From the NCBI GenBank assembly GCA_016861045.1, contig BOKP01000004.1, forward strand, positions 1 through 64,000: DNA of 64,000 nucleotides, read 5' to 3'. Origin of the DNA: Actinomycetes bacterium. Lineage in GTDB: Bacteria; Actinomycetota; Thermoleophilia; Solirubrobacterales; 70-9. The notes beneath the pieces were generated by a model. It was not told the DNA's origin. It searched no databases and worked only from the letters and a program-made list of their open reading frames with translations. This document shows, in pieces, positions 36,721 through 46,032 of the stretch. The first letter of the stretch is position 1. Every line of letters starts with the position of its first letter. The position numbers were made by a program, and so were the translations under genes.

Positions 36721-38226
36721 CTAGTTCGCGAGGCCGAAGTGGCCCTCGACCAGCCCGTAGACGTCGCTGATCGCCCACTGCTCGCGCCCGGCCGGCCGCT
36801 CGCCGTCGAGGCCGACCGTGAGCAGCGCCCCGAGCGAGTCCTCGGCGAGCAGCGACCCGTGGCTGCCGCCCGGCAGGTGATCGGCGCCGCCCCAGTCGAC
36901 GCACTCCCACCCGGCCGCGAGGCTGACGAGGATGTCGGCCGCGTTCGGGTTCGCGAGCGCGGCCCAGAGGCGGGCGAGCGCGTCCGGGTACTCGTCGCTG
37001 ACGAAGGCGTCCCCGGCGACGCGGGCGCTCAGCGCCGCCGGATCGCCGTCGAGCTCCCAGCCGCGGCCGCGGCGGTCGCGGACGGCGGCGCCGGGGCGGA
37101 AGCGAAGCTCGATCCCGCTGCCGCTGACGGCGGCCCAGCGACCGCGCTCGTCCCCCTCGGGGGTGATCCAGGCGAGCAGGTCGACCCCCTCGACGTCGTG
37201 CTCGAGAAAGCCGGATACCTCGGCGCCGAGCCGAGCGCGCTCCTCGCCGTCGTCGGGCAGCAGCCAGATCCCGGCCGCGCGGCCGGAAGGCCCGACCGCG
37301 AGCCGGTCGTCGGGGCCGAGCTCGGCGTTCGGACGCAGGACCTGCCAGCGCTCGCCGAGGGTCCCCTGGAGGTCGAGCCGCCGCTCGACGAGCGACTGGG
37401 CGTGATCGGCGACGACGATGACGCCGTTGTCGGCGAGGAAGCGGTCGGTGCCGCCGTGGGCGGCGACGAGCTCCGCAAGCGCGTCGTCGGCGAGCGCGAT
37501 CGCCGCCCGCATCCCCTCGGGCCCGTCGCGGTGGGAGTAGTAGTCGTTGTCGGGGAGCGAGAACAGCAGGAAGTCGTAGAGGTCGTGCTCGACGAGGTCG
37601 CGGGCGACGCACGCCGAGTAGGCGTCGCGGGTCGCGGGGCGGGCCAGGGTCGGGCGGCAGTCGACCTTGCGCGACGAGTAGAGCTCGCCGTAGAAGAGCT
37701 CCTCCGGGCCCCAGACCGCGTGGTGGAAGCGGGCGGCGCTCGCGAACGCCTTCAGCAGGCCCTCGAGCCCGACCTCGTGCCGGGTCCGGCCCCGGTAGAT
37801 CAAAAACGGCGTGCAGGCAGTCCGCAGGCCGGCGTCGGCGAGGCGCTCGAACAGCGTCGGGGTCTCGAAGTTGAGGTGCCCCATGTTGAGGTTGTAGACG
37901 GTGTCGTAGAGCGAGCGGAAGAGCCCGAACGCCCGCGTCGCCTCGAACGAGGAGCCGTACTCGACGTAGCGGCGCTCGGCCCGGTGGTACCAGTTCATCC
38001 CCGGGATAAGGTGGCGGTCGGGCCGCTCTCCGGTCGTGATCTCCGAGGTGCAGACAGGGGTCACCGAGGGGAACGACGCGACGCAGTCGGCGACGAGCTC
38101 GCCGCGGTCGATCAGCTTCCGGAACGTCGGCGCCTCCCCCGCCCGCACCGTCTTCAGCAGCATGTCGGCGCGGAGCGAGTCGACGACGACCAGCACGAGC
38201 TTCCGTTGTCCGTTCGCGGCGGCCAT
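36721..38226 (-). CDS. alkaline phosphatase superfamily phosphodiesterase/nucleotide pyrophosphatase
   Basis: 501 residues. LVLVVVDSLRADML gives the first metal Asp; FPSVTPVCTSEITTG contains the Thr/Ser nucleophile region with T-G-x-x-P-x-x-H following; FLLFSLPDNDYYSHRDGPEG and IVVADHAQSLVE bring the D-N-D-x-x-H and D-H metal ligands. This is the nucleotide pyrophosphatase/phosphodiesterase (type I PDE) fold. No signal peptide is seen, so it is probably cytoplasmic. Substrate unknown. It ends 1 nt before the GtrA gene starts and may share its operon. Confidence 0.82.
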   Translation of the reverse strand: MAAANGQRKLVLVVVDSLRADMLLKTVRAGEAPTFRKLIDRGELVADCVASFPSVTPVCTSEITTGERPDRHLIPGMNWYHRAERRYVEYGSSFEATRAFGLFRSLYDTVYNLNMGHLNFETPTLFERLADAGLRTACTPFLIYRGRTRHEVGLEGLLKAFASAARFHHAVWGPEELFYGELYSSRKVDCRPTLARPATRDAYSACVARDLVEHDLYDFLLFSLPDNDYYSHRDGPEGMRAAIALADDALAELVAAHGGTDRFLADNGVIVVADHAQSLVERRLDLQGTLGERWQVLRPNAELGPDDRLAVGPSGRAAGIWLLPDDGEERARLGAEVSGFLEHDVEGVDLLAWITPEGDERGRWAAVSGSGIELRFRPGAAVRDRRGRGWELDGDPAALSARVAGDAFVSDEYPDALARLWAALANPNAADILVSLAAGWECVDWGGADHLPGGSHGSLLAEDSLGALLTVGLDGERPAGREQWAISDVYGLVEGHFGLAN

Positions 38227-38302
38227 CGCGGCCCAGCAGGGTTGCAGATGCCTCGCTCGCCCGGGCCTGGCTTCGGCGCTCGCGGCCGCCGACGTCGTGA
38301 CC

Positions 38303-38893
38303 TCAGCGAAGGATTCGCAGGCCCTCGTACTTCTCGCCGGCCCGGCGGCGCCGCGACAGCGCCAGCCACACCAGCGCCGCCAGCGCGACGAGCGACACCG
38401 GCGGCAGGAAGAGGCTCGCGGCGGCGAGCACGATGCCGGCCGCGGCGAAGGCGACGATCATCACGTTGGCCGCGTCGGCCTCCCTGCTCCCCGGCTCGCT
38501 GCCCGCGGCGCGGCTGACCGCGCCGGCGAGGATCGACCAGGCGACGAGGGCCGCGAAGCCGGCGGCGGCGGCGCCGAGGATGAGCCCGGGCCAGGCCGCC
38601 TCGCCCTCCTCGGCGAGCGAGGCGGCGCAGACGACGGCGCCGATCGCGGCGAGCACCGCGACCTGGGGCCACCGCATCACGTTGCGGCTGCGGGCGAGCA
38701 TGAAGACGACGACGATCGCCAGCAAAGTGACCAGGAACCAGGTCGCGCCGAGGAACTCGTAGTCGGTCGCCTCGGGCCGGATCCCGCTCTCGAGCGCCGC
38801 CATCATCGCGATGAACAGCGCCGTGAGCGGACCGCCGACGCCGACGGCGAGCGCCAGCCCGAGTCCCTGGCAGATCGCCGAGAACAGGTCCAT
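38303..38893 (-). CDS. multi-pass membrane protein of unknown function
   Basis: 196 residues with six predicted helices: ICQGLGLALAVGVGGPLTAL, TWFLVTLLAIVVVFMLARSR, VAVLAAIGAVVCAASLAEEG, GAAAAGFAALVAWSILAGAV, VMIVAFAAAGIVLAAASLFL, SLVALAALVWLALSRRR. The loop SRAAGSEPGSREADAANVM is cytoplasmic or external. It starts MDLFSAICQGLG. DUF4126-like proteins look similar, but I cannot confirm it. Confidence 0.6.
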   Translation of the reverse strand: MDLFSAICQGLGLALAVGVGGPLTALFIAMMAALESGIRPEATDYEFLGATWFLVTLLAIVVVFMLARSRNVMRWPQVAVLAAIGAVVCAASLAEEGEAAWPGLILGAAAAGFAALVAWSILAGAVSRAAGSEPGSREADAANVMIVAFAAAGIVLAAASLFLPPVSLVALAALVWLALSRRRRAGEKYEGLRILR

Positions 38894-38983
38894 TGGCCGG
38901 CCAGCGTAGTTGATCGGCGGCGAGCGGCACCCGCGCCGCCGATCGCCCCCGCTCCGCGTTGACCTGAGGTCAACGCGGAGCCG

Positions 38984-39490
38984 TCAGCCCGGGCGCTCGG
39001 GCGGCGGCTCGTCGCCGCCGCCGGCGAAGTCCTCCGGCGTCACCTCGTCGAGGAAGTCCTTGAACTTCTCGACGACCTCCTCCTGGTCCTCGACCTCGTG
39101 CTCGAACTCGATCGAGGACTCCTCGATCACCTCCTCGGCGGCGTAGATCGGCGCGTCGCAGCGGACCGCGAGCGCGAGCGCATCGGAGGGACGGGAGTCG
39201 ACCTCGACCTCGGTGCCGTCGATCGAGAGCGTGATCGTCGCGTAGAAGGTGTTGTCGCGGAGCTCGGTCACGGCGATCCGCTCGCAGCGGGCGTCGATGT
39301 TGTCGAGCAGGTCGGCCATCAGGTCGTGGGTCATCGGCCGGGGCGTGCTCGCCCCCTGCAGCTTCATCAGGATCGCGGCCGCCTCCGGATGGCCGATCCA
39401 GATCGGGAGGAAGCGGTTGCCGTCGGTCGTCTTCAGCAGGACGATCGGCTGCTTGCCGACCATGTCGAAGCTGACGCCGTAGATCTGCAT
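38984..39490 (-). CDS. bifunctional nuclease domain (DUF151) protein
   Basis: 168 residues from ATG 39490: MQIYGVSFDMVGKQPIVLLK, TTDGNRFLPIWIGHPEAAAI, RPMTHDLMADLLDNIDARCE, FYATITLSIDGTEVEVDSRP, SDALALAVRCDAPIYAAEEV. This is the BFN/DUF151 fold found in most actinobacteria; plant homologues have DNase/RNase activity. An acidic C-terminal tail follows. The start lies just 11 nt downstream of the tRNA-Ile 3' end and has no ribosome-binding site, so translation may be leaderless after tRNA processing. Confidence 0.9.
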   Translation of the reverse strand: MQIYGVSFDMVGKQPIVLLKTTDGNRFLPIWIGHPEAAAILMKLQGASTPRPMTHDLMADLLDNIDARCERIAVTELRDNTFYATITLSIDGTEVEVDSRPSDALALAVRCDAPIYAAEEVIEESSIEFEHEVEDQEEVVEKFKDFLDEVTPEDFAGGGDEPPPERPG

Positions 39491-39500
39491 CCGTTGCAAG

Positions 39501-39574
<74 letters not shown>

Positions 39575-39606
39575 TCGGCCGCGATTCTAGTCGGCGCGAG
39601 TGTGCC

Positions 39607-40464
39607 CTACTCGCGCCGCAGCGAGCGCGTCAGCTCGAGCAGCTCGTCGAAGTCGTCGAAGCGGATCCGGGCGGTGACCCCGCGGGCGCCCGAGCTGACC
39701 CTGACGCCGCGGCCGAGCGCCCGCTCGAGCGCGTCCTCGGCCTCGCCGATCGCCGCCTCCTCGTCGGGATGGAGCGTCCGCGTCCGGCGGCCAGGACGCG
39801 CCGGCCGCTCGCCGCGGGCGCGCTGCTCGGTCTCGCGCACCGACCACCCCTCGTCGACGGCTCGGCGGGCCAGCGCCCGGCGCTCGTCCTGCCCCCGCGC
39901 GGCGAGCAGCGCCCGTCCGTGGCCCTCGCTGAGCGCGCCCGACTCGAGCAGGGCGATCACCTGGTCGGGGAGGTCGAGAAGGCGGATCAGGTTCGAGATC
40001 GCCGAGCGGCTGCGGCCGAGGCGGCGCGCCACCTCCTCCTTGCTGAGCTCGAGCCCCTCGACGAGCTCCGCGCAGGCACGCGCCTCCTCGATCGGGTTCA
40101 GGTCCTCGCGGGCCATGTTCTCGATCAGCGCGATCTGCAGCCGCTGCATCTCGTCCTCGCTGCGGAGGACGGCGGGCACGGTCGCTAGGCCGGCGCGCTG
40201 GGCGGCGCGCCAGCGGCGCTCGCCGGCGATCAGCTCGTAGCGGCCGTCGCTGAGCGGCTGGACGACGAGCGGCTGGACGACGCCGGTCTCGACGATCGAG
40301 TCGGCGAGGCGGGCGAGCGCCTCGCCGTCGAACGACTTCCGCGGCTGGCCGGCGCTGGGACGGATCAGCTCGATCGGAACGTCGCGGTAGGTCGGCTCGG
40401 CGACCTCGTGGGACTCCGGCAGGATCGCGGCGAGGCCCCTGCCCATCCCGGCCTTCCTAGCCAC
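39607..40464 (-). CDS. parB: chromosome-partitioning protein ParB
   Basis: 285 residues. N-terminal CTPase/clamp domain: VPIELIRPSAGQPRKSFDGE, then GRYELIAGERRWRAAQRAGL (box II, G-E-R-R-x-R) and ENMAREDLNPIEEARACAEL. The central HTH is EVARRLGRSRSAISNLIRLL, which reads parS; the C-terminal dimerisation domain is RIRFDDFDELLELTRSL. ParB loads at parS as a CTP-dependent sliding clamp and positions origins through ParA. Two parS-like sites are found 3.3 kb away in yidD. parB overlaps parA by 8 nt. Confidence 0.96.
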   Translation of the reverse strand: MARKAGMGRGLAAILPESHEVAEPTYRDVPIELIRPSAGQPRKSFDGEALARLADSIVETGVVQPLVVQPLSDGRYELIAGERRWRAAQRAGLATVPAVLRSEDEMQRLQIALIENMAREDLNPIEEARACAELVEGLELSKEEVARRLGRSRSAISNLIRLLDLPDQVIALLESGALSEGHGRALLAARGQDERRALARRAVDEGWSVRETEQRARGERPARPGRRTRTLHPDEEAAIGEAEDALERALGRGVRVSSGARGVTARIRFDDFDELLELTRSLRRE

Positions 40465-41215
40465 GGGCCAGCACCTCCTCGGCGAGCGCGCGGTAGGCGA
40501 GCGCCCCGCGCGAGGCGGGCGCGTGGGCGATCACCGGCAGCCCGAAGCTCGGCGCCTCGGCGAGGCGGACGCTGCGGGGGACGACTGTCTCCAGCACCAG
40601 ATCTTCGAAGTGGTCTCTCAACTCGCGCTCGACATCCTGGGAGAGGCGGGTACGTTCATCCGCCATGGTGATCGCAATGCCGGTCAGAACCAGGGAGGGG
40701 TTGAGCCGCCGCCGCACGGTCTGCAGCGTGTCGAGGAACTGGACCAACCCCTCGAGGGCGAGGTACTCGGCCTGGACCGGCACGATCACGCGGTCGGCGG
40801 CGGTCAGCGCGTTGACCGTGATCGGTCCCAGCGACGGCGGGCAGTCGAGGAGCGTGGCGGCGAACCGCTCGCGGATCGGGCCCAGCCCCTCGCGGAGCCG
40901 GAGCTCGGACCGCTCCAGCCCCGGCAGCTCGACCGCGGCGCCGGCGAGGTCGCGGCTGGCGGGGACGAGCCAGAGGTTGTCGGTCGCCGTCGGCCGCGCC
41001 GCGGCGGCGACCGACACCTCGCCGCAGAGCGCGTCGTAGGTCGACGGCTCGGCGTCGCGGTCGAAGCCGAGGGTCACGGTCGCGTTGCACTGCGGGTCGA
41101 GGTCGACGACCAGGGTCTGCCGGCCCGACTCGGCGGTGCAGGCGGCGAGGTTGACCGCGGTGGTGGTCTTCCCCACCCCGCCCTTCTGGTTCGCGATCGC
41201 GTAGACGTGGCCCAT
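40457..41215 (-). CDS. parA: chromosome-partitioning ATPase ParA
   Basis: 252 residues with the deviant Walker A ANQKGGVGKTTTAVNLAAC, Walker A' LVVDLDPQCNATVTLG, and Walker B LLDCPPSLGPITVNAL. This is the Soj/ParA type without an N-terminal HTH, expected of chromosomal systems. It moves ParB-bound origins apart. parA overlaps parB by 8 nt and follows rsmG after a 307-nt gap. The ATG at 41215 places the Walker A at residue 9, as usual. Confidence 0.96.
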   Translation of the reverse strand: MGHVYAIANQKGGVGKTTTAVNLAACTAESGRQTLVVDLDPQCNATVTLGFDRDAEPSTYDALCGEVSVAAAARPTATDNLWLVPASRDLAGAAVELPGLERSELRLREGLGPIRERFAATLLDCPPSLGPITVNALTAADRVIVPVQAEYLALEGLVQFLDTLQTVRRRLNPSLVLTGIAITMADERTRLSQDVERELRDHFEDLVLETVVPRSVRLAEAPSFGLPVIAHAPASRGALAYRALAEEVLARG

Positions 41216-41522
41216 TGGTGATCGAATGCTTCCGGGTGATCTCGCGCCGATCCGACGGCGCCGGCGCGTTCGTGCCCCCCGGCCGCGCCGGGTCGGGCGA
41301 CTCTAGATCAAGCCGCGGGCGGCGACCGGCCGCCCGGCGCAACTCCGCCGCGGCGCCGGTTGACGGCGGCAGGCGAGGGCAGGTGGCGATGCGGCGCGAA
41401 GAGCGATGCCGGCGGCGATCGTGCTGGCGGCGGTTCGGGAGGCGCAGGCGGGGAGCGGGCGGGCCGCCGGTGACCCTCCGCCCGACGCGGGAGGCGCCCC
41501 CCCCCGCTCCGGCGCCGTCCCG
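41216..41522 (-). other. parA-rsmG intergenic DNA (307 nt)
   Basis: No credible gene is present; the open frames here are high-GC artefacts. It contains a run of nine C residues (near 41499-41508) and GC-rich dyads. A promoter for parAB is expected here because the distance breaks the otherwise overlapping operon, but no convincing -35/-10 pair was found. Confidence 0.5.
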
Positions 41523-42227
41523 TCAGCTGCCCCGGGGACGCTTCTTGGCGGCCCCGGCCCGGCGCGGCAGGTCGGGCGGGGTCGGGCCCGACTTCCGCAT
41601 CAGGTGCAGGTGCCGGTTGCGGCTGCCCGGGTACGGCTCGGCGGGCCGGATCGCCACCGGCTCGACCGCGAGTCGTGGGTGTCCGCGTTCGAGTTCGGCC
41701 TCCTCGTCCCGATCCCTGCGTCCCTTCCAGGCGACGACGACACCGCCCTCGCGGAGCAGCGGCGAGGCGAGCTCGGCGATCGTGCTGAGCCGGGCGACCG
41801 CGCGGGCGGTGACGGCGTCGTAGGCCTCGCGACCGGGCGCACCGGCACGGGCCCAGTCCTCGGCGCGGGCGTTGACCGCGCGGGCGTTCGCGATCCCGCC
41901 GGCGGCCGCGGCGCGCTCGATGAAGCCGCACCTGCGCGCGACCGACTCGATCAGGTCGACCTCGGCGTCGGGCGCCATCGCCGCCACGACGAGGCCCGGG
42001 AAGCCGGCGCCGGCGCCGACGTCGGCGATTCGCCCGGCGGCGGCGAGCTCGGGGAAGCCGAGCCCGCTGAGGCTGTCGGCGACGTGAACGATCCAGGAGC
42101 GGGCCGGCGCGATCACCGTGGTCGGCGCGGCCGCGTCGGACGCGAGCAGGGCGACGACCGGCTCGAGCCGCGACCGGGCCGCCGCGGTCAGCTCCGGCTG
42201 CGGCAGCGGGGCGCCGTCCGCGCCCAA
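41523..42227 (-). CDS. rsmG: 16S rRNA (guanine527-N7)-methyltransferase RsmG
   Basis: 234 residues; SAM-binding motif IADVGAGAGFPGLVVAAMAP at about residue 70, then VDLIESVARRCGFIERAA and VNARAEDWARAG, YDAVTARAVARLSTIAELAS and LREGGVVVAWKGR. It methylates G527 of 16S rRNA. The C-terminus carries a basic extension (GAAKKRPRGS) that may contact rRNA. It starts 1 nt after jag and belongs to the rpmH-rsmG run. Confidence 0.94.
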   Translation of the reverse strand: MGADGAPLPQPELTAAARSRLEPVVALLASDAAAPTTVIAPARSWIVHVADSLSGLGFPELAAAGRIADVGAGAGFPGLVVAAMAPDAEVDLIESVARRCGFIERAAAAGGIANARAVNARAEDWARAGAPGREAYDAVTARAVARLSTIAELASPLLREGGVVVAWKGRRDRDEEAELERGHPRLAVEPVAIRPAEPYPGSRNRHLHLMRKSGPTPPDLPRRAGAAKKRPRGS

Positions 42228-42228
42228 G

Positions 42229-42707
42229 TCAGTCCGAGAGCAGCGGCGCGACGACGATCCGGCGCTCCGGCTCGTCGCCCTCGCTGTAGGTCTCGACGTC
42301 GCTGCGGTCCTTCAGCACCTCGTGGACCATTCGCCGCTCGCTCGCCGACATCGGCTCGAGCCGCACCGGCTCGTCGTTGCGGACCGCGCGCTGGGCGGCG
42401 ACGGCCGCCTCCTCCTCGAGCAGCCGGCGGCGACGCTCGCGGTAGCCGGCCGCGTCGAGCGTCACCCGCTTGCGCTCGCTGACGCCGAGCGAGGCGGCGC
42501 GGTAGCAGAGGAGCTGCAAAGCATCGAGCGTCTGCCCGCGGCGGCCGATCAGGATCCCGAGCTCGTCCGGCCCGTCGATCTCGGCGATGATCTCGTCTTC
42601 GGTCTCGCTCACCTCGACGTCGGCGTCGAGGTCGATCTCGTCGAGCACCCGGTCGACGATCGCGCGCACCCGCTCGGCCGGCTCCTCGGGGAGCTCCTCG
42701 ATCTCGC

Positions 42708-42711
<4 letters not shown>
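42229..42711 (-). CDS. jag: Jag/KhpB RNA-binding protein (KH-R3H)
   Basis: 160 residues: acidic N-terminal region, KH domain IAEIDGPDELGILIGRRGQT with the G-R-R-G loop, LDALQLLCYRAAS, then R3H domain AVRNDEPVRLEPMSASERRM (R-x3-H in SERRMVHEV). The Jag_N domain at the very start seen in many Firmicute proteins is missing, as usual in Actinobacteria. It binds RNA and is tied to cell elongation/division control. ATG overlaps the yidC stop by 4 nt. Confidence 0.93.
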
Positions 42712-43474
<763 letters not shown>

Positions 43475-43478
<4 letters not shown>

Positions 43479-43807
43479 CGGCTACGTCCCCCGCGAGTCG
43501 GGGCGGAGCGGAAGAGCCGGCGCGCGGCGAGCGGGTCGAGGCCGCCGGGGCTGAACGGGTTGCAGCGGAGGACGCGCCACGCGGCGAGGATCAGTCCGCG
43601 AACGGGGCCGAGGTCGCGGACCGCCTCCTCCGCGTAGGCCGAGCAGGTCGGGTAATAGCGGCAGCGCGGGCCGAGGGCGGGGGAGACGAAGCGGCGGTAG
43701 AAGCGGATCGGCAGCAGCACGAGCGTCGTCGTCGGACGCGCGGCCGGGGCCGTTTCACGTGCAACGGGGCGGGGGCCCATCGTCCCCGTTTCACGTGCAA
43801 CGCTCAC
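43475..43807 (-). CDS. yidD: membrane insertion efficiency factor YidD
   Basis: 110 residues from the GTG that overlaps the rnpA stop (GTGA); the core IRFYRRFVSPALGPRCRYYP, TCSAYAEEAVRDLGPVRGLI, RVLRCNPFSPGGLDPL has the three conserved cysteines of YidD. The first 29 residues are not part of the family and include VARETG and VARETA, encoded by two parS-like sites. A GTG at 43718-43720 would give the standard N-terminus and leave parS in a non-coding leader. The overlap pattern of the operon favours the longer form; both are possible. Confidence 0.9.
43752..43765. promoter_or_regulatory. parS-like ParB-binding site 1
   Basis: GTTTCACGTGCAAC matches the 14-bp core of the bacterial parS consensus GTTTCACGTGAAAC at 13 of 14 positions. 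It is one of two identical copies separated by 22 nt, close to the parAB genes and dnaA. It falls inside the long form of yidD. Confidence 0.8.
43788..43801. promoter_or_regulatory. parS-like ParB-binding site 2
   Basis: The second GTTTCACGTGCAAC, identical to site 1 including the single deviation from the consensus palindrome, starts 36 nt from site 1 (about 3.4 helical turns). It is 3 nt from the rnpA stop codon. Confidence 0.8.
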
Positions 43808-44175
43808 TCGCCGGCCTCGTCGAGCAGGGCCGCGAGCGACTCGCTCAGGGCGCCGGCCCCGGCGCGGTCGACCAGCGCGGCAACCTCGGCGCGGCCGACG
43901 AGGACGAAGTCGTAGCCGTCGGGAAGGCGGTCGGCGAGGCTCCAGAAGGCCTCCCGCATCGCCCGCTTGACCTTGTTGCGCTCGACCGCGCCGCCGACCT
44001 TCTTGCCGACCGAGACGCCGAGCCGGACCTCGCCGCCTCCCTCGCCGCGCGGGAACGCGTACAGGACCAGGTACCGGTTCGCGTGCGAGCTGCCGTCGCG
44101 ATAGGCGCGGTCGAAGTCGCCGCTGCGCGAGAGGCGACCACGCTTGCGACCCTCGCCACCCGGCCTGGACACCAT
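43804..44175 (-). CDS. rnpA: ribonuclease P protein component
   Basis: 123 residues starting MVSRPGGEGRKRGRLSRSGD, with FDRAYRDGSSHANRYLVLYA, LGVSVGKKVGGAVERNKVKR and the RNR-type motif VERNKVKRAMREAF. It binds RNase P RNA for tRNA 5' maturation. The ATG at 44175 is used; the frame open to 44325 runs through rpmH in a different phase and is not real. The stop overlaps yidD. Confidence 0.94.
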   Translation of the reverse strand: MVSRPGGEGRKRGRLSRSGDFDRAYRDGSSHANRYLVLYAFPRGEGGGEVRLGVSVGKKVGGAVERNKVKRAMREAFWSLADRLPDGYDFVLVGRAEVAALVDRAGAGALSESLAALLDEAGE

Positions 44176-44180
44176 CCGAC

Positions 44181-44318
44181 CTACGAGACCGTCAGGCGCT
44201 TGCGACCCTTGCGCCGGCGGCGGCGGATGATCTCGCGGCCATGCCGCGTCCGCATCCGGGCGCGGAAGCCGTGCGTGCGGGCGCGCTTCCTCTTCTTGGG
44301 CTGCCAGGTTCGCTTCAT
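44181..44318 (-). CDS. rpmH: 50S ribosomal protein L34
   Basis: 45 residues: [20 protein letters not shown], then [20 protein letters not shown], ending RLTVS. This is a canonical bL34, invariably next to rnpA and dnaA in this layout. It stops 5 nt before the rnpA start. Too short for many gene finders. A TATACT -10 is 42 nt upstream of the start. Confidence 0.97.
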   Translation of the reverse strand: MKRTWQPKKRKRARTHGFRARMRTRHGREIIRRRRRKGRKRLTVS

Positions 44319-44516
44319 CGCTCATCCCCCTGCCGCGGGACGGCCGGGCGGGACGGCGCAGTATAGGGAGGTGGGCGGGAGGGGCGGGGACGAGGTTCTG
44401 GCGCGATTTGCGGACTTGCCGCCGCTGCCCGGCTCCGGCCGGCCGCGGCCGACCTATGATCGCCGCCGGGAGCGGGCCGGGGTGCCCCGGCCGCCGCCGC
44501 GATCACGCAGACGAGC
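44319..44516. promoter_or_regulatory. rpmH-dnaA divergent region
   Basis: 198 nt between the divergent rpmH and dnaA starts. It holds TATACT on the minus strand (44360-44365) for rpmH and TATGAT on the plus strand (44455-44460) about 57 nt before the dnaA TTG. -35 elements are unclear for both. No DnaA box of the TTATCCACA or TTGTCCACA type is present in either strand. Confidence 0.55.
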
Positions 44517-45890
44517 TTGCACGACGATCCCCGACAGGAGCTGGCGACGATCTGGGACGGAGTCCGCGAGGAGCTCCGCCAGACGCTGCCGCAATCCGCG
44601 TTCGAGCACTGGCTCGAGCCGTTGCGGGCGATCGGGGTCGAGGGCACGAGGCTCTACGTATCCGGGCCGGAGCGGGTCCGTGACTGGTTCCGGCGCCGCT
44701 ACGGGGCGAGCGCCACCGCCGCGCTGCGGCGGCGCTCGCCCGCCCTGACCGAGATCGTCTTCACGAACCCGCCCGCGGGCGGCGACGGGCGCGATCCGGA
44801 CCCGGGCCCCGGCTTCGCGCCCCCCGTCCCACCCGGCCTCGCCGCCGGGCTCGACTTCGACCACTTCGTGATCGGGGCCGGCAACCGCTTCGCCCACTCG
44901 GCCGCGCTCGCCGTCGCCGAGTCGCCGGGCGAGTCCTACAACCCGCTGTTCCTGTACGGCTCTCCGGGCCTCGGCAAGACCCACCTGCTCGTCTCGATCG
45001 CCGGCTACCTCGCCGACCGCCGCCCCGACCTCGACGTCGCCTATACCACCGTCGAGCGGTTCACGTCGGAGTTCGTCACGGCGCTGCGCGGCGACGGTCG
45101 TCCCGCCGAGCGGTTCAAGCAGCGCTACCGCGGCGTCGACGTGCTCTTGATCGACGACGTCCAGTTCCTCGAGGGCAAGGCGCGGACCGAGGACGAGTTC
45201 TTCCACACGTTCAACGAGCTCTACGCGCAGGGGAGCCAGATCGTGCTCTCGAGCGACCGGCCGCCGGAAGCGCTCGGACGGCTCAGCGAGCGGATGCGGG
45301 ACCGGTTCGCGTGGGGGCTCACGATCGAGCTTCAGGCTCCCGATCCGGCAACCCGGGTCACCCTCCTGCGGCGGCTCGCGGCCGGGCACGGGATCCCGAT
45401 CCCCGACGCCGAGGTCCTGCAGCAGATCGCCGGGGCCGCGCCCGCCAACCTGCGGCGGCTCGAGGGCGCGCTGACCCGCGTCACCGCCTTCGCCTCGATG
45501 CTCGGTGAGGCGCCGAGCGTCGATCTCGCCCGCAGGGCGCTCGGCGCCGACGCCGGTCCCGGCGAGCCCACGGCCGGTCCCGCTCCCGGCGGCGAGCCGC
45601 TCGAGCGGATCCAGCGCGCGGTCTGCGACGTCCTCCACCTCTCGCTCGAGGACATGAGCTCGCCGCGACGCGCGCCCAACGTCGTCCGCGGCCGCCAGCT
45701 CGCCATGTACGTGGCGCGCAACCGCACCGACCTCAGCCTGGCCGAGATCGCGCGCGGCTTCGATCGCGACCACTCCACCGTGATCCACTCGATCCGCCGG
45801 ATCGAGCGCGACCTCGAGCCGGGGTCCGACGTCCACAGGGTGTTGGAGCGAATCCACGAGCGGCTCCACCGTGACGGGGAGGGCGCGTGA
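44517..45890 (+). CDS. dnaA: chromosomal replication initiator DnaA
   Basis: 457 residues, TTG start giving MHDDPRQELATIWDGVREEL; domain I continues to PLRAIGVEGTRLYV. AAA+ domain III: NPLFLYGSPGLGKTHLLVSI (Walker A), VLLIDDVQFLEGKARTEDEF (Walker B), LSERMRDRFAWGLTIE (sensor/box VII), ANLRRLEGALTRVTAF. Domain IV carries the DNA-binding signature FDRDHSTVIHSIRRIERDL. The linker domain II is very short. DnaA opens oriC; the boxes it would bind here are degenerate. Confidence 0.95.
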   Translation: MHDDPRQELATIWDGVREELRQTLPQSAFEHWLEPLRAIGVEGTRLYVSGPERVRDWFRRRYGASATAALRRRSPALTEIVFTNPPAGGDGRDPDPGPGFAPPVPPGLAAGLDFDHFVIGAGNRFAHSAALAVAESPGESYNPLFLYGSPGLGKTHLLVSIAGYLADRRPDLDVAYTTVERFTSEFVTALRGDGRPAERFKQRYRGVDVLLIDDVQFLEGKARTEDEFFHTFNELYAQGSQIVLSSDRPPEALGRLSERMRDRFAWGLTIELQAPDPATRVTLLRRLAAGHGIPIPDAEVLQQIAGAAPANLRRLEGALTRVTAFASMLGEAPSVDLARRALGADAGPGEPTAGPAPGGEPLERIQRAVCDVLHLSLEDMSSPRRAPNVVRGRQLAMYVARNRTDLSLAEIARGFDRDHSTVIHSIRRIERDLEPGSDVHRVLERIHERLHRDGEGA

Positions 45891-46032
45891 GCGGGCGCCG
45901 CGATCCACCGGCAAATGCCCTTTCCACGGGGCCGCCAACAGCCCGCGATCACGCATCGCTTCTGCCGTCGCGGGCTTCTGAAAGGGTTTCCACCGAGCAA
46001 ACATCAACTGAGAGAACCGGAAGAGGATCGAG
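45891..46032. other. dnaA-dnaN spacer, possible oriC
   Basis: 142 nt between dnaA and dnaN, where oriC lies in many actinobacteria. It is less GC-rich than the flanks near 45980-46020 and holds two TTTCCAC elements (45921-45927, 45987-45993) that could be degenerate DnaA boxes (consensus TTATCCACA). No AT-rich unwinding element is clear, and the length is small for an oriC. A similar GC-poor patch is at 48650-48680, before gyrB. Confidence 0.4.

Noticed and set aside
43804-44325. RnpA with a 50-residue N-terminal extension through rpmH
   Set aside because: The extension is the out-of-frame reading of rpmH; ATG 44175 gives a normal-sized RnpA.
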